From positions 744,001-808,000 of the forward strand of contig NZ_CP095413.1 in assembly GCF_023016285.1 (NCBI RefSeq): a stretch of DNA of 64,000 nt, in the 5' to 3' direction. Position 1 is the stretch's first letter. Each line of letters begins with the position of its first letter. Below the pieces are notes generated by a model. The model worked only from the letters and a program-made list of their open reading frames with translations, did no database searches and was not told the origin of the DNA. Positions 26,227 through 36,113 of this stretch are shown here, in pieces. The position numbers and the translations under genes were made by a program. The DNA comes from Muricauda sp. SCSIO 64092 (GTDB lineage Bacteria; Bacteroidota; Bacteroidia; Flavobacteriales; Flavobacteriaceae).

Positions 26227-27713
26227 ATTCGCTTCCAGAAATAAGGCACGACCAAAATCAATACCGTAAAAAGTTCCAGTCTTCCCAGAAGCATTAGGAA
26301 CCCGCACCACCATTTCCCAAAAGCAGGTAAGGCGCTAAAGTTGACCACGGGATTTAGGTCCCCCAAAGCCGGACCAACATTCCCTAGGGAGGAAGCCGCC
26401 CCACCTATGGCCGATTCAAAATCAAGACCCAAAAAACCCAAAACCAATGCGCCAATAATGAACAGCAACATATAAAGCACAAAAAAGCCTATGATATTAT
26501 AGACAATATGTTCACTCACCACTTTTTTGTTGAAGCGAACAGGAATGATTGCGTTGGCGTGCAGTGTCCGTTTAAACTCCAATAGGCCATTCTTGATGAT
26601 CAGTAGATGGCGCATCACTTTAATCCCGCCCGAGGTGGACCCCGCACAGCCTCCAAGAAACATCAACCCAAAGAAGAAAACCGTCAAAAACGGTGTCCAG
26701 TTGGTGAAATCCGCGGTCACAAAACCAGTTGTGGTTATGATGGCCAATACTTGAAAAAGGGCGTGCCTAAATGCGCTCTCCCCTTGACCCAAAACCTGCG
26801 GGTGATAGTCGGAAACAGGGACATTGGCCTGATAGTATACAATGAGCCCCGCCACAATGGTAAACACCATAATAAAAATAGCGTACACCCTAAATTCCTC
26901 ATCTTTCAAAATACGCTGTACCTTTCCGGTAAAGGCGAAATAACTCATTACAAAGTTGGTCCCTGCCAAAAACATAAAGACCATGATAATATACTGTATC
27001 AACGGACTGTTGTTCCAATGGGCAATACTGGCGTTTTTCGTCGAAAAACCACCTGTGGAAAGGGTGGAAAGCGCATGATTGGCGGCATCAAAAATGGACA
27101 TTCCGGCCAATTTCAACAAGACGGTTTCTGCCAAAGTGTATCCCACATAAATCAACCATAACCGTTTTGCCGTATCCGTAATTCTTGGATGTAGCTTATC
27201 CCCTCCCGGTCCCGGGGCCTCAGCGGCAAAAAGCTGCATGCCACCAATACCCAAAAGGGGCAATATGGCAATTGCCAAAACTATAATTCCCATTCCCCCG
27301 ATCCAGTGGGTCAAACTTCGCCAAAACAAAATCCCCTTGGGCAGGGATTCAATATCATTTAAGATGGAGGCTCCCGTAGTGGTATATCCCGAAATGGTCT
27401 CAAAAAAAGCATTGGTAACATCTGGGATCGCACCCGAAAAAATATAGGGTAAAACTCCCGATAGGGACATCACCAACCATCCAAAAGTCACAATAATATA
27501 ACCTTCCTTGCGCTTTACCTCCTTTCTATGGCCCCGGGTATAGAACATGGCCATAACCCCTATAAGCATGATCACTATGGCGGCCAAAAGAATATCCAGT
27601 GTTGCACCATCCTTGTAAAAACCACTCACACCACCGGCCAGTAACATAAATGAGCCATTGCACAATAACAGCAATCCCATGATATGAAGGATGATCCTAA
27701 AATTGAGCCACAT
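26223..27713 (-). CDS. trkH: Trk-type potassium uptake membrane subunit
   Basis: The 496-residue integral membrane protein has about ten helices arranged as four M1-P-M2 repeats. Selectivity-filter Gly residues appear in 'GYTTTGASIL' and 'LSTGGFSTKN', and in 'TTTGFVTADF' and 'GGCAGSTSGGIKVMR'. It pairs with TrkA, whose gene ends exactly where trkH begins (shared base 27713), so translation is coupled. Length and topology fit TrkH/KtrB. Confidence 0.95.
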   Translation of the reverse strand: MWLNFRIILHIMGLLLLCNGSFMLLAGGVSGFYKDGATLDILLAAIVIMLIGVMAMFYTRGHRKEVKRKEGYIIVTFGWLVMSLSGVLPYIFSGAIPDVTNAFFETISGYTTTGASILNDIESLPKGILFWRSLTHWIGGMGIIVLAIAILPLLGIGGMQLFAAEAPGPGGDKLHPRITDTAKRLWLIYVGYTLAETVLLKLAGMSIFDAANHALSTLSTGGFSTKNASIAHWNNSPLIQYIIMVFMFLAGTNFVMSYFAFTGKVQRILKDEEFRVYAIFIMVFTIVAGLIVYYQANVPVSDYHPQVLGQGESAFRHALFQVLAIITTTGFVTADFTNWTPFLTVFFFGLMFLGGCAGSTSGGIKVMRHLLIIKNGLLEFKRTLHANAIIPVRFNKKVVSEHIVYNIIGFFVLYMLLFIIGALVLGFLGLDFESAIGGAASSLGNVGPALGDLNPVVNFSALPAFGKWWCGFLMLLGRLELFTVLILVVPYFWKRI

Positions 27714-29062
27714 TAGAGAAAGAGCTTTTCTATTCTAGGAATGGCTTTTGGCAGGGCACAGACAACCACCTTATCACCCTCGGTAATTTTAAAATCCCCC
27801 AAGGCAATGATCCCTTCACCATCCCTGATTACTCCTCCGATGATAGCTTCTCGGGGAAAATTCAGTTCCTTGATAATCTCCCCATTGACCACTGAAGTGC
27901 TTTTTACCTCAAACTCCAAAATTTCGGCATTGAGGTTGTTCAAACGTGTAACCGCCAAAACTTCCCCCCTACGGATGTATCGAAAAATAGTGTTTGCGGC
28001 CAATAGCTTTTTATTGATCAGGGTATCTATTCCTATGGACTGTGACAACTGAAAATAATCCATATTTTCCACTAAGGCGATGGTCTTTTTTATCTTTCGG
28101 GACTTCGCTACCAAGCAAGACATGATATTGGTCTCAGAGTTTCCCGTAACGGCAATAAAGGCATCCATGGATTCCAAACTTTCTTCTTCCAAAAGTTCCA
28201 CATTACGCCCATCTCCATTGATGACCAGGGCATTGGGAATGTCGTCTGCAATATCAAAGGCTTTTTCCTTGTTTTTTTCAATAAGTTTTACGTTGAACTT
28301 ATTGGAACACAAATCCCTGGCCGTTTTATAGCCTACCTTACTACCGCCCAAGATCATCACGTTCTTGATTTCACGCCTTTGCATTCCCGTGAGCTTGTAC
28401 AAATCGTCCACCCCTCCTTTATTGGTGATAAAATAGACCTGATCGCCTTCCTTAAAAACGGTGTCACCCCGCGGAATTAAGGTATATTGTGTTCCCATAC
28501 GTTGCAGGGCAATGGGCATAAAGTGCAATTCGGGAAAAATCTTTGCCGCCTCTTTTACCATTTTGCCCACAAAGGCTGCCGTTTTTGGCAAAAATACACC
28601 CACCATGGTCAAAAGCCCCTCCTCAAACTCATAGGTGTCATTAAATGCTGATTGGTTCAACAAAAGTTGAATTTCGGATGCCGCCAATTCCTCCGGGGAA
28701 ATCAGTTCATCGATTCCCAATTCATCGAACTTGATCAGTTCTTTGTTGTCCACAAATTCGGTATTGGATATCCTGGCAATGGTTTTTTTGCTGCCCAATT
28801 GCTTTGCAAGCAGGCAAAAAGTCAGGTTTGTTGTTTCCGAGGCCGTAACCCCTATGACCAAATCCGAGGAATCCACCTTGGCATCACGAAGCACCGCTAC
28901 AGAAGTAGCGTCCCCTCTTAAGACCCGTATGTCCAAATGGCTGTCGGCATACGCCAAACTCTCTTTATCCGTATCTATTAACGTAATCTCCTGTGCTTCA
29001 TAAGAAAGTAGTTTGGCCAAATGGAAACCTACCTCTCCCGCACCTGCAATGATAATTTTCAT
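27713..29062 (-). CDS. trkA: Trk system potassium transporter regulatory subunit
   Basis: TrkA is the cytosolic ring that gates TrkH in response to NAD(H) or ATP. The 449-residue protein is a double RCK unit: Rossmann fold 1 starts 'MKIIIAGAGEVGFHLAKLL' with acidic 'LIDTD', and Rossmann fold 2 starts 'VMILGGSKVGYKTARDL'. Each is followed by a TrkA-C domain. The second Gly of the classical GxGxxG is Ser-Lys in the second fold, as often seen. First gene of the trkA-trkH operon. Confidence 0.96.
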   Translation of the reverse strand: MKIIIAGAGEVGFHLAKLLSYEAQEITLIDTDKESLAYADSHLDIRVLRGDATSVAVLRDAKVDSSDLVIGVTASETTNLTFCLLAKQLGSKKTIARISNTEFVDNKELIKFDELGIDELISPEELAASEIQLLLNQSAFNDTYEFEEGLLTMVGVFLPKTAAFVGKMVKEAAKIFPELHFMPIALQRMGTQYTLIPRGDTVFKEGDQVYFITNKGGVDDLYKLTGMQRREIKNVMILGGSKVGYKTARDLCSNKFNVKLIEKNKEKAFDIADDIPNALVINGDGRNVELLEEESLESMDAFIAVTGNSETNIMSCLVAKSRKIKKTIALVENMDYFQLSQSIGIDTLINKKLLAANTIFRYIRRGEVLAVTRLNNLNAEILEFEVKSTSVVNGEIIKELNFPREAIIGGVIRDGEGIIALGDFKITEGDKVVVCALPKAIPRIEKLFL

Positions 29063-29156
29063 TTCCTTCTAAAACTGGTCACCATATCCAAAACGGAAAG
29101 ACTGCAACGGCTGGACCCTGTCCTATTCCGTACCATGGTCATAAAATTAAGTAGGA

Positions 29157-29185
29157 CAAAAGTAAACATTTTATTTAGCAGCCAA
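29157..29185 (-). promoter_or_regulatory. Promoter of trkA (TTG-N18-TACTTTTG)
   Basis: On the minus strand TTG (29185-29183) and TACTTTTG (29164-29157) are 18 nt apart. The start of transcription would lie about 90 nt before trkA. The divergent ubiE -7 box is only 18 bp away. Confidence 0.65.
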
Positions 29186-29202
29186 GGCGTTTACGGTTGT
29201 GT

Positions 29203-29210
29203 TATCTTTG
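29203..29210 (+). promoter_or_regulatory. -7 box TATCTTTG of ubiE-porT
   Basis: A perfect TAnnTTTG, 15 nt before the chosen ubiE ATG at 29226. Confidence 0.6.
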
Positions 29211-29225
29211 CCCACAAAATTGCAC

Positions 29226-29954
29226 ATGGCCAAAAACGTAAATCCTTATAAGGAATCCCAACTGGGCAAAAAAGCCCAGGTCACGCAGATGTTCGATACC
29301 ATTTCCAAGAACTATGATGGGTTGAACAGGGTTATTTCCCTTGGCATAGATGTAAAGTGGCGTAGACGGGTGGTGGATATCGTATCCAAATCCAAACCTG
29401 AAAACATATTGGACATTGCTACGGGTACTGGTGATTTGGCGATCAATCTCCAAAAAAGCGGGGCCAAAAGCATTACTGGATTGGACATCTCCCCTGGGAT
29501 GTTGGAAATTGGAAGGAAGAAGGTAGGGGATAAAAATCTGGACAACATCATTGAAATGGTCATTGGCGATAGTGAAAACCTATCTTTTAGCGATAATACG
29601 TTTGATGCTGTTACCGTTGCCTTTGGCGTCCGGAATTTTGAGAATCTGGAAAGGGGACTTTCAGAAATCCATAGGGTTTTGAAACCTAAAGGCAAATTTG
29701 TGGTCCTGGAAACCTCCGTTCCCACTAAATTTCCATCCAAACAGGGCTATCATATCTATAGCAAATACATTCTTCCCACTATCGGCAGGCTTTTTTCAAA
29801 AGATAAGATAGCGTACAACTATCTTTCCGAATCTGCGGCGGCTTTTCCTTTTGGGGAAGACTTCAACAATATTTTGCGAAAAACGGGGTTTATAGATGTG
29901 GAGAACAGACCCCAAACGCTTGGGGTTGCAACCATATATGTAGCCTCAAAGTAA
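29226..29954 (+). CDS. ubiE: Demethylmenaquinone methyltransferase
   Basis: It performs the last step of menaquinone synthesis, the quinone that Nqr reduces in this phylum. The start at 29226 ('[19 protein letters not shown]') gives 242 residues; the in-frame codon at 29199 lies upstream of the -7 box. UbiE motifs are '[21 protein letters not shown]', '[15 protein letters not shown]' (SAM motif I), '[28 protein letters not shown]' and '[10 protein letters not shown]'. Also named menG. The porT gene follows after 4 nt, a conserved flavobacterial arrangement. Confidence 0.96.
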   Translation: MAKNVNPYKESQLGKKAQVTQMFDTISKNYDGLNRVISLGIDVKWRRRVVDIVSKSKPENILDIATGTGDLAINLQKSGAKSITGLDISPGMLEIGRKKVGDKNLDNIIEMVIGDSENLSFSDNTFDAVTVAFGVRNFENLERGLSEIHRVLKPKGKFVVLETSVPTKFPSKQGYHIYSKYILPTIGRLFSKDKIAYNYLSESAAAFPFGEDFNNILRKTGFIDVENRPQTLGVATIYVASK

Positions 29955-29958
29955 TTCG

Positions 29959-30657
29959 ATGAAAAAACTCTTTTTCACATGCCTTTTTTTGGTGTCCTTG
30001 CACCATGCAAATTCCCAGTTGTTTGGAAAAGATCCCATTATCAATCTGCAGAACGAGGACAAGGATTTTTTGAACTGGGGGTATTACCTTGGGTTTAATA
30101 GGTACGATTTCCAATTTGAATATGAAAACGACATAGGACAGGATATTCTAGTGGAACAGACCTATGGCTTTAACGTTGGCCTGATCGGTGAATTGCGTCT
30201 CAACAAATTTTTGGATATCCGTTTTGAACCGGGTTTGTTGTATACCCAAAGGAATTTAGGATTCCCTGGGTTTACCAGTCAACAAGATGCCATTAGGGAA
30301 GTAAGGTCCACCTATATTCGCTTCCCCTTATTACTAAAAGTAAGTACCAAAAGGTTCAATAACATGAAGCCCTTTTTGATCGGAGGGGTTTATACGTCCA
30401 TAAATCTTGGAGCCAAAGAAGATAGTTTGGAGGATAATGAAAGTGGTGTATTTAGAATGGTACAGAACGTATACGGATATGAGCTGGGATTTGGAATAGA
30501 TATCTATACCGAATATTTTAAGTTTACCCCTTCCATAAGGGGTGTTTTTGCCTTAAACAATGAGCTTGTACCCGATGAAGATCCCAACAGTCCATGGACG
30601 GGAAATATAAATGCCATGCGAACCAGGGGAATATTCATCAATTTCACCTTTGAGTAG
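29959..30657 (+). CDS. porT: Outer-membrane beta-barrel protein PorT of the type IX secretion system
   Basis: The 232-residue protein has a signal peptide ending 'HHANSQ' and an eight-strand type outer-membrane barrel with alternating hydrophobic segments, ending in 'GIFINFTFE' with a near-terminal Phe. The motif 'LNWGYYLGFNRYDFQFEY' and position directly after ubiE match PorT/SprT. In Porphyromonas and Flavobacterium this protein is needed for gingipain/adhesin secretion and gliding. It should interact with other T9SS components such as the plug (15077-16321) and SprA (not in window). Confidence 0.85.
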   Translation: MKKLFFTCLFLVSLHHANSQLFGKDPIINLQNEDKDFLNWGYYLGFNRYDFQFEYENDIGQDILVEQTYGFNVGLIGELRLNKFLDIRFEPGLLYTQRNLGFPGFTSQQDAIREVRSTYIRFPLLLKVSTKRFNNMKPFLIGGVYTSINLGAKEDSLEDNESGVFRMVQNVYGYELGFGIDIYTEYFKFTPSIRGVFALNNELVPDEDPNSPWTGNINAMRTRGIFINFTFE

Positions 30658-30685
30658 GTGTTGAACGGAACCCCAAGAAATTCAA

Positions 30686-31411
30686 TTATCCTTTTCTCCT
30701 TACCTCACTTAAAAGAATTCCGGTTGCCATGGCCACATTGAGGCTTTCCGCAGTTTCATTGGTATATTGGGGTATGGCGATTTTTTTGGCAATTGATCTT
30801 TCCACATCCGGGGAAATGCCATTGGCCTCATTACCCATAACCAAAACCCCCGATTTTGGGATATTTTCCCCGTAAACATTTGACCCATCCATAAAAGCCC
30901 CGAATACCGGCAAAGAAGTGCTTTCCAGGAAATGTGGAAGATCATCATAAACAACGTTGACCCTGGCAATGGAACCCATGGTGGCCTGCAGTACTTTTGG
31001 GTTGTAACAATCCACTGTATTCATTGAACAGACCAGGCTGTTGATACCAAACCAATCACACAAACGGATGATGGTTCCCAAATTACCCGGATCCCTAACA
31101 TCATCCAAGGCCAAAATCCAATCCAATTCATTTATTTCCGGTCCTTCGGGCATCTTAAATACCCCTAATACCCCATTTGGGTTTTTTAAGGCACTTATGG
31201 CCTTAAGCTCCCTTGGGGTGATTTCCTCCGATGGAAATCCATCAAAATGGTGCACGAATCCAGCGTAGGAAAGAATTTTTATGGGCGGCCTTCCTGATTC
31301 CAAAAGCGCATCGACGGACTTTTTCCCCTCAACAAAAAAAAGCCGATGTTCATTTCGGTACTTTTTTTGATGTAAGCTCTTTATGAGTTTTAACCACTTT
31401 TTGCCAGCCAT
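30686..31411 (-). CDS. TrmH/SpoU-family RNA methyltransferase
   Basis: The 241-residue SPOUT enzyme probably 2'-O-methylates rRNA or tRNA. An N-terminal substrate-binding domain ('KLIKSLHQKKYRNEHRLFFVEGKKSV') precedes the knotted catalytic domain with motif 1 'LDDVRDPGNLGTIIRLCDWFG', motif 2 'VLVMGNEANGIS' and motif 3 'IPQYTNETAESLNVAMATGILLSE'. The exact nucleotide target is not deducible. The first bases of the gene overlap the promoter of the divergent tamL, which limits independent regulation. Confidence 0.93.
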   Translation of the reverse strand: MAGKKWLKLIKSLHQKKYRNEHRLFFVEGKKSVDALLESGRPPIKILSYAGFVHHFDGFPSEEITPRELKAISALKNPNGVLGVFKMPEGPEINELDWILALDDVRDPGNLGTIIRLCDWFGINSLVCSMNTVDCYNPKVLQATMGSIARVNVVYDDLPHFLESTSLPVFGAFMDGSNVYGENIPKSGVLVMGNEANGISPDVERSIAKKIAIPQYTNETAESLNVAMATGILLSEVRRKG

Positions 31412-31430
31412 GGGAATTCGTGTAATTTTG
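31400..31430 (+). promoter_or_regulatory. Promoter of tamL (TTTG-N19-TAATTTTG)
   Basis: TTTG at 31400-31403 and TAATTTTG at 31423-31430 form an ideal promoter. The predicted start coincides with the ATG at 31437, so the message may be leaderless. Confidence 0.65.
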
Positions 31431-31436
31431 AGCTTT

Positions 31437-34052
31437 ATGATGGATTATTCCTTACGCGGGAACTTTAGGGCAAAAATAGTGGTTATATATGTAGGAGTTC
31501 TACTGGCTTCCTGCAACGCCGTTAAAAAAGTTCCTGAAAATGAGTTTTTACTCATGGAGAACACCATTTTTGCGGATAGCGCCAAGGTGGGGGATTCGGA
31601 TGTCAGAAATCTATTGACACAACGTCCCAATAGTACCATCCTAGGATACCCATTTCGCCTTAACCTTTATAATCTCGCTAAAGAGAATCCAGATTCACTT
31701 TATCAAGATTGGTTGAAGAGAAAACCCAAGAGACAACAACGATTGAATTCTTTATTGTCCCAAAAACAAGTCAATAGATTGGGACAGTCCTTTGTGGTAA
31801 GGGGAATAAGCAATCTTTTAAAAAGAGTTGGTGAACCACCCGCAATTATAGATACCGTTAGGACAAATAAGTCGGTGGAACGATTGAACTACTACTATGG
31901 AAGCAAGGGATACTTTAACAATACGGTTTCCTATGATATAAGACCTATTGGGCGCAAACGCAGGGCCAAAATGGATTTTCATGTGGACTTGGGCAAACCC
32001 TACATGGTTGACTCCCTGGCACACAACATAGTTTCAAAGGAAGTGGATTCCATTTATCGCATCAATCAAGACGCGTCTTGGGTAAAAGAAGACGAGCAAT
32101 TTGATTTGGGCAATTTCAACAAGGAAAGGGAACGATTAACTTCCATATTCAGGAACTCCGGCATCTACAATTTTCAGGAAAGTTCCATCACGTATGACAT
32201 TGTCAGGGATACTTCACAGGTCAATGACGATCAAAAAATGGACGTAATCCTCAATATCAAGGATTTAAGAAACGCAACGGACAGCAGCAACACCAAGGAA
32301 TATCGGGTAAATCGTTTTAAAAAAATCAACATTTATGCCGATTATCAATTGAACGAAAGCAACGATTCCCTGCAATCCATGGATTTTCGGAACTATACCA
32401 TTTACTATAAAAATGAGTTGGCCTACCAACCGGAAGCCCTTACCGATGCCATTTTCTTTAAACAGGACAGTATTTACAGGGAATTGGACGAAATACGGAG
32501 CAAACGTCAAATTGTTAATCTGAACACCTTTAAGTATCCCAGTTTTGAGCTACTGCCCGATTCCACAGGAACTTTTTTGACCTCCAATATATACTTGGTC
32601 CCCAGACCCAAATTTTCGTTGGATACCTCCCTGGAATTGACCCGATCCAACATTCAACAAGTAGGGATAGGGTTCGGTGGCTCGGTCATTATCAGAAACG
32701 TTTTTAAAGGTGCGGAAACCTTGAGTCTCTCTGGCAGGGGTTCCATTGGTATCCTTGCCGATGAGAATCTGGATGAAAACTTTACATCAGAGATTGGTGG
32801 TGACATCAACCTTACCTTTCCCAGAATATGGTTTCCCATTAAAACCGAGAAACTTGTCCCCTATTATATGGCCCCCCAGACAAGACTAACCGTAGGTGCC
32901 AATTTTCAGCGCAATATTGGATTGGACAGGGTGTCCTTGAACTCCATTCTATCCTATAATTGGTCCCCAGATAACTTCAGGAGAAATACGATTGAATTAT
33001 TGAACATTGAATTTGTCAGAAATACGAATCCTGACAATTTCTTCAATGTTTACAATAACTCCTACAACAGCCTGGATCTTATTGCCGATGGATTTGACGG
33101 GATCATGGAAAATCCCACCGATCCCGTAGAGGACTTCCCGGAACTGGCAGCCTTTTTTGAAACGGTACAAAATGCCACCGATTCCCTAAGACTGTCCGTG
33201 CCAGAGGGTACCCGGGGTTTTATTGATGCCGTTACGGCACCTGGCTTTCCCATAGCTTCCGAAGATTTGAGGGAAGTCCGGATCATAGAGGAAAGAAAAG
33301 ATCGTTTGACCAGTGACAACCTCATTTTCACTTCAAATTATACGTTTCAGAAGAACAACAGGGAAAGCATCAATGACAATGATTTTTTTCAATACCGTAT
33401 TCGGTTCGAAAGTGCTGGAAATGTTCTTTCCCTAGTTGAGAATATTATCCCGTTTAACCAAGATGACAATGGCCGGGGATTGGTTTTCAGTGTACCCTAT
33501 TCCCAATACGTAAAAACGGAATTCGACTATATAAAACATTGGGGACTTTCCCCATCAAAGGTTTTGGCCTTTAGGGGATTTTTTGGAATGGCCATTCCCT
33601 ATGGGAACTCCAATAGCATTCCCTTTGTTCGCAGTTACTTTGGAGGTGGATCCAACGACAACAGGGCCTGGAGGGTATATGCCCTGGGTCCGGGACGTAC
33701 GGACAACGAAAATGAGTTCAACGAGGCCAATCTTAAACTGGCATTGAATTTGGAATACAGGTTCCCCATTGTGGGGGATATAAAGGGTGCATTTTTTGCG
33801 GATGCCGGGAATATTTGGAACGTTTTTGATAATGTGGAGGACCCTGATGCCACTTTTAACGGATTCAGTTCTTTAAGCGATTTGGCTCTCGGGACCGGCT
33901 TTGGCCTTCGGTACGACTTTACCTATTTTGTAATACGTTTGGACACAGGCTTTAAGACCTACAATCCTGCTTTGGAGGGTTCGGATCGATGGTTCACGGA
34001 TTTCAATTTTCGAGAAGCTGTTTTCAACATTGGTATCAACTATCCTTTTTAA
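31437..34052 (+). CDS. BamA/TamA-family outer-membrane protein, lipoprotein type (TamL)
   Basis: This is an Omp85-type assembly factor. From the ATG at 31437 it has 871 residues; the frame extends to 31383 but that would cover the promoter. It starts with a lipoprotein signal ('VGVLLASC') and 'NAVKKVPENEFLL', the usual TamL beginning. The N-terminal half holds POTRA-like domains ('RLNYYYGSKGYFNNTVSYDIRPIG', 'RERLTSIFRNSGIYNFQ'), the C-terminal half a 16-strand barrel. The barrel has 'PFVRSYFGGGSNDNRAWRVYALGPG' (the Omp85 loop-6 region) and a last strand ending in 'INYPF'. In Bacteroidota TamL works with TamB in place of TamA, probably inserting outer-membrane proteins. Confidence 0.88.
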   Translation: MMDYSLRGNFRAKIVVIYVGVLLASCNAVKKVPENEFLLMENTIFADSAKVGDSDVRNLLTQRPNSTILGYPFRLNLYNLAKENPDSLYQDWLKRKPKRQQRLNSLLSQKQVNRLGQSFVVRGISNLLKRVGEPPAIIDTVRTNKSVERLNYYYGSKGYFNNTVSYDIRPIGRKRRAKMDFHVDLGKPYMVDSLAHNIVSKEVDSIYRINQDASWVKEDEQFDLGNFNKERERLTSIFRNSGIYNFQESSITYDIVRDTSQVNDDQKMDVILNIKDLRNATDSSNTKEYRVNRFKKINIYADYQLNESNDSLQSMDFRNYTIYYKNELAYQPEALTDAIFFKQDSIYRELDEIRSKRQIVNLNTFKYPSFELLPDSTGTFLTSNIYLVPRPKFSLDTSLELTRSNIQQVGIGFGGSVIIRNVFKGAETLSLSGRGSIGILADENLDENFTSEIGGDINLTFPRIWFPIKTEKLVPYYMAPQTRLTVGANFQRNIGLDRVSLNSILSYNWSPDNFRRNTIELLNIEFVRNTNPDNFFNVYNNSYNSLDLIADGFDGIMENPTDPVEDFPELAAFFETVQNATDSLRLSVPEGTRGFIDAVTAPGFPIASEDLREVRIIEERKDRLTSDNLIFTSNYTFQKNNRESINDNDFFQYRIRFESAGNVLSLVENIIPFNQDDNGRGLVFSVPYSQYVKTEFDYIKHWGLSPSKVLAFRGFFGMAIPYGNSNSIPFVRSYFGGGSNDNRAWRVYALGPGRTDNENEFNEANLKLALNLEYRFPIVGDIKGAFFADAGNIWNVFDNVEDPDATFNGFSSLSDLALGTGFGLRYDFTYFVIRLDTGFKTYNPALEGSDRWFTDFNFREAVFNIGINYPF

Positions 34053-34065
34053 GATCAATTATTGT

Positions 34066-34073
34066 TATTTTTG
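34066..34073 (+). promoter_or_regulatory. -7 box TATTTTTG of fbaA
   Basis: A perfect TAnnTTTG, 32 nt before the fbaA ATG at 34106. Confidence 0.55.
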
Positions 34074-34105
34074 TGGACTATTCAAACAAGTAACCAACTT
34101 AAGAT

Positions 34106-35173
34106 ATGGCGCACAACATAAAGCCTGGCGTAGCAACAGGCCATCAAGTACAGGAAATTTTCAATTATGCTAAGGAAAAGGGATTCGCCCTTCCCGCAGT
34201 AAACGTAATAGGCTCAAACACGGTCAATGCCGTAATGGAAACCGCGGCATCCTTGAACGCTCCGGTCATCATTCAATTCTCCAACGGAGGCGCACAGTTC
34301 AATGCGGGCAAAGGGTTGTCCAATGAAAATCAAAGATCGGCCATTTTAGGCGGAATCGCAGGGGCAAAGCATGTACACCAAATGGCAGAAGCCTATGGGG
34401 CCAGTGTAATCCTGCACACCGATCACTGCGCAAAGAAATTATTGCCTTGGATCGATGGGTTGCTTGATGCCAGCGAGGCACATTACAAGTCAACCGGAAG
34501 ATCACTCTATAGCTCGCATATGATCGATTTATCCGAAGAGCCCATTGAAGAAAATATTGAAATCTGTAAACGATATTTGGAGCGCATGTCCAAAATGGAC
34601 ATGACCTTGGAGATAGAACTCGGGGTTACCGGCGGGGAGGAAGACGGTGTGGACAATACGGATGTTGATAGTTCCAAACTGTACACCCAACCGGAAGAAG
34701 TAGCGTATGCTTATGAAGAATTGTCCAAGGTAAGTCCAAGATTTACCATTGCCGCTGCCTTCGGCAACGTGCATGGGGTCTATAAACCTGGAAACGTAAA
34801 ATTGACCCCTAAAATTCTAAAGAATTCCCAGGAGTATATTTCAGGGAAATACGGCGTTGGCCATAACCATATCGATTTTGTTTTCCATGGTGGTTCGGGC
34901 TCAACGCTGGAGGAGATTAGGGAAGCCATTGGTTACGGGGTCATCAAAATGAATATCGACACTGACCTGCAATACGCATTTATGGCCGGTGTAAGGGATT
35001 ATGTCCAGGGCAAGAGTGCCTATTTGCAGGGACAAATCGGTAATCCGGAGGGTGGTGATGTGCCCAACAAAAAATTCTATGACCCCAGGGTTTGGTTAAG
35101 GGAAGGTGAGAAATCATTTTCAGAACGATTAAAAAATGCCTTTGAGGATTTGAACAATATCAATACACTTTAG
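34106..35173 (+). CDS. fbaA: Class II fructose-1,6-bisphosphate aldolase
   Basis: The zinc aldolase cleaves fructose-1,6-bisphosphate in glycolysis and runs the reverse in gluconeogenesis. The 355-residue length and '[15 protein letters not shown]' mark the E. coli-type class IIA. Zinc and active-site residues are visible in '[17 protein letters not shown]', '[17 protein letters not shown]', '[16 protein letters not shown]' and '[14 protein letters not shown]', and '[15 protein letters not shown]' binds phosphate. accD follows after 20 nt. Confidence 0.97.
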   Translation: MAHNIKPGVATGHQVQEIFNYAKEKGFALPAVNVIGSNTVNAVMETAASLNAPVIIQFSNGGAQFNAGKGLSNENQRSAILGGIAGAKHVHQMAEAYGASVILHTDHCAKKLLPWIDGLLDASEAHYKSTGRSLYSSHMIDLSEEPIEENIEICKRYLERMSKMDMTLEIELGVTGGEEDGVDNTDVDSSKLYTQPEEVAYAYEELSKVSPRFTIAAAFGNVHGVYKPGNVKLTPKILKNSQEYISGKYGVGHNHIDFVFHGGSGSTLEEIREAIGYGVIKMNIDTDLQYAFMAGVRDYVQGKSAYLQGQIGNPEGGDVPNKKFYDPRVWLREGEKSFSERLKNAFEDLNNINTL

Positions 35174-35193
35174 TTAGTCAAAAGCTCCCTCAT

Positions 35194-36072
35194 ATGTCAT
35201 CTTGGTTCAAAAGAAAGGAAAAAGGTATACAGACGTCTACCGAAGAGAAAAAGGACACCCCCAAAGGCCTTTGGTACAAATCCCCCACGGGAAAAATTGT
35301 GGAGTCCGAGGATTTGGCGAAGAATTTTTATGTAAGCCCAGAGGATGATTACCACGTTCGAATAGGCAGCAAAGAATATTTTGAAATTCTTTTTGACGAT
35401 AACAAATTCAAGGAATTGGACGAAAAACTCAGTTCAAAAGATCCCTTAAAATTTGTGGATACCAAAAAATACTCGGACCGATTGAAAGCGGCAAAGGCCA
35501 AAACGGGCCTAAACGACGCCGTAAAGACCGCAGTAGGCAAATCCATGGGCAAGGACCTCGTTGTTGCCTGTATGGACTTTGGTTTTATTGGAGGATCTAT
35601 GGGAAGCGTAGTTGGGGAAAAAATTGCACGTGCGGTGGATTATGCGAAAAAAAGGAAGTTGCCCTTTTTAATGATTTCCAAATCTGGTGGGGCAAGAATG
35701 ATGGAGGCAGCGCTTTCCTTGATGCAATTGGCAAAAACTTCGGCGAAATTGGCCCAATTGGCCGAAGCCAAAATCCCGTACATTTCACTCTGTACCGATC
35801 CCACCACGGGTGGTACGACGGCTTCTTATGCCATGTTGGGGGATATCAATATCTCAGAGCCCGGTGCCTTGATCGGTTTTGCAGGACCTAGGGTAGTAAA
35901 GGATACTACGGGCAAGGATTTACCGGATGGCTTCCAAACCGCTGAATTTGTCAAGGAACATGGATTCCTGGATTTCATTGTCCATCGTAGGGACCTAAAA
36001 AGGAAGATCAACCAGTACATCGATTTGATTACAAACCAACCTTTACGAAAAGAAAAAGAACCCGTTGCTTAA
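35194..36072 (+). CDS. accD: Acetyl-CoA carboxylase carboxyltransferase subunit beta, lacking zinc-ribbon cysteines
   Basis: AccD and AccA together transfer the carboxyl group from biotin to acetyl-CoA, the first step of fatty acid synthesis. The 292 residues include the carboxyltransferase core '[23 protein letters not shown]', '[26 protein letters not shown]', '[18 protein letters not shown]' and 'GFAGPRVV'. In E. coli the N-terminus binds zinc through two CxxC pairs; the aligned positions here are Ser30/Gly33 ('WYKSPTGKI') and Ser48/Asp51 ('[11 protein letters not shown]'). The fold around them is conserved, so the metal has been lost. It is likely co-transcribed with fbaA. Confidence 0.95.
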   Translation: MSSWFKRKEKGIQTSTEEKKDTPKGLWYKSPTGKIVESEDLAKNFYVSPEDDYHVRIGSKEYFEILFDDNKFKELDEKLSSKDPLKFVDTKKYSDRLKAAKAKTGLNDAVKTAVGKSMGKDLVVACMDFGFIGGSMGSVVGEKIARAVDYAKKRKLPFLMISKSGGARMMEAALSLMQLAKTSAKLAQLAEAKIPYISLCTDPTTGGTTASYAMLGDINISEPGALIGFAGPRVVKDTTGKDLPDGFQTAEFVKEHGFLDFIVHRRDLKRKINQYIDLITNQPLRKEKEPVA

Positions 36073-36085
36073 CGGGTTCCCTTTT
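36055..36085 (+). terminator. Terminator of fbaA-accD
   Basis: Stem GAACCCGTT/AACGGGTTC with loop GCTT, then CCTTTT. The hairpin contains the accD stop codon. Confidence 0.85.
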
Positions 36086-36113
36086 ATTCACCTTCATCAA
36101 ACAAAAACAACGG

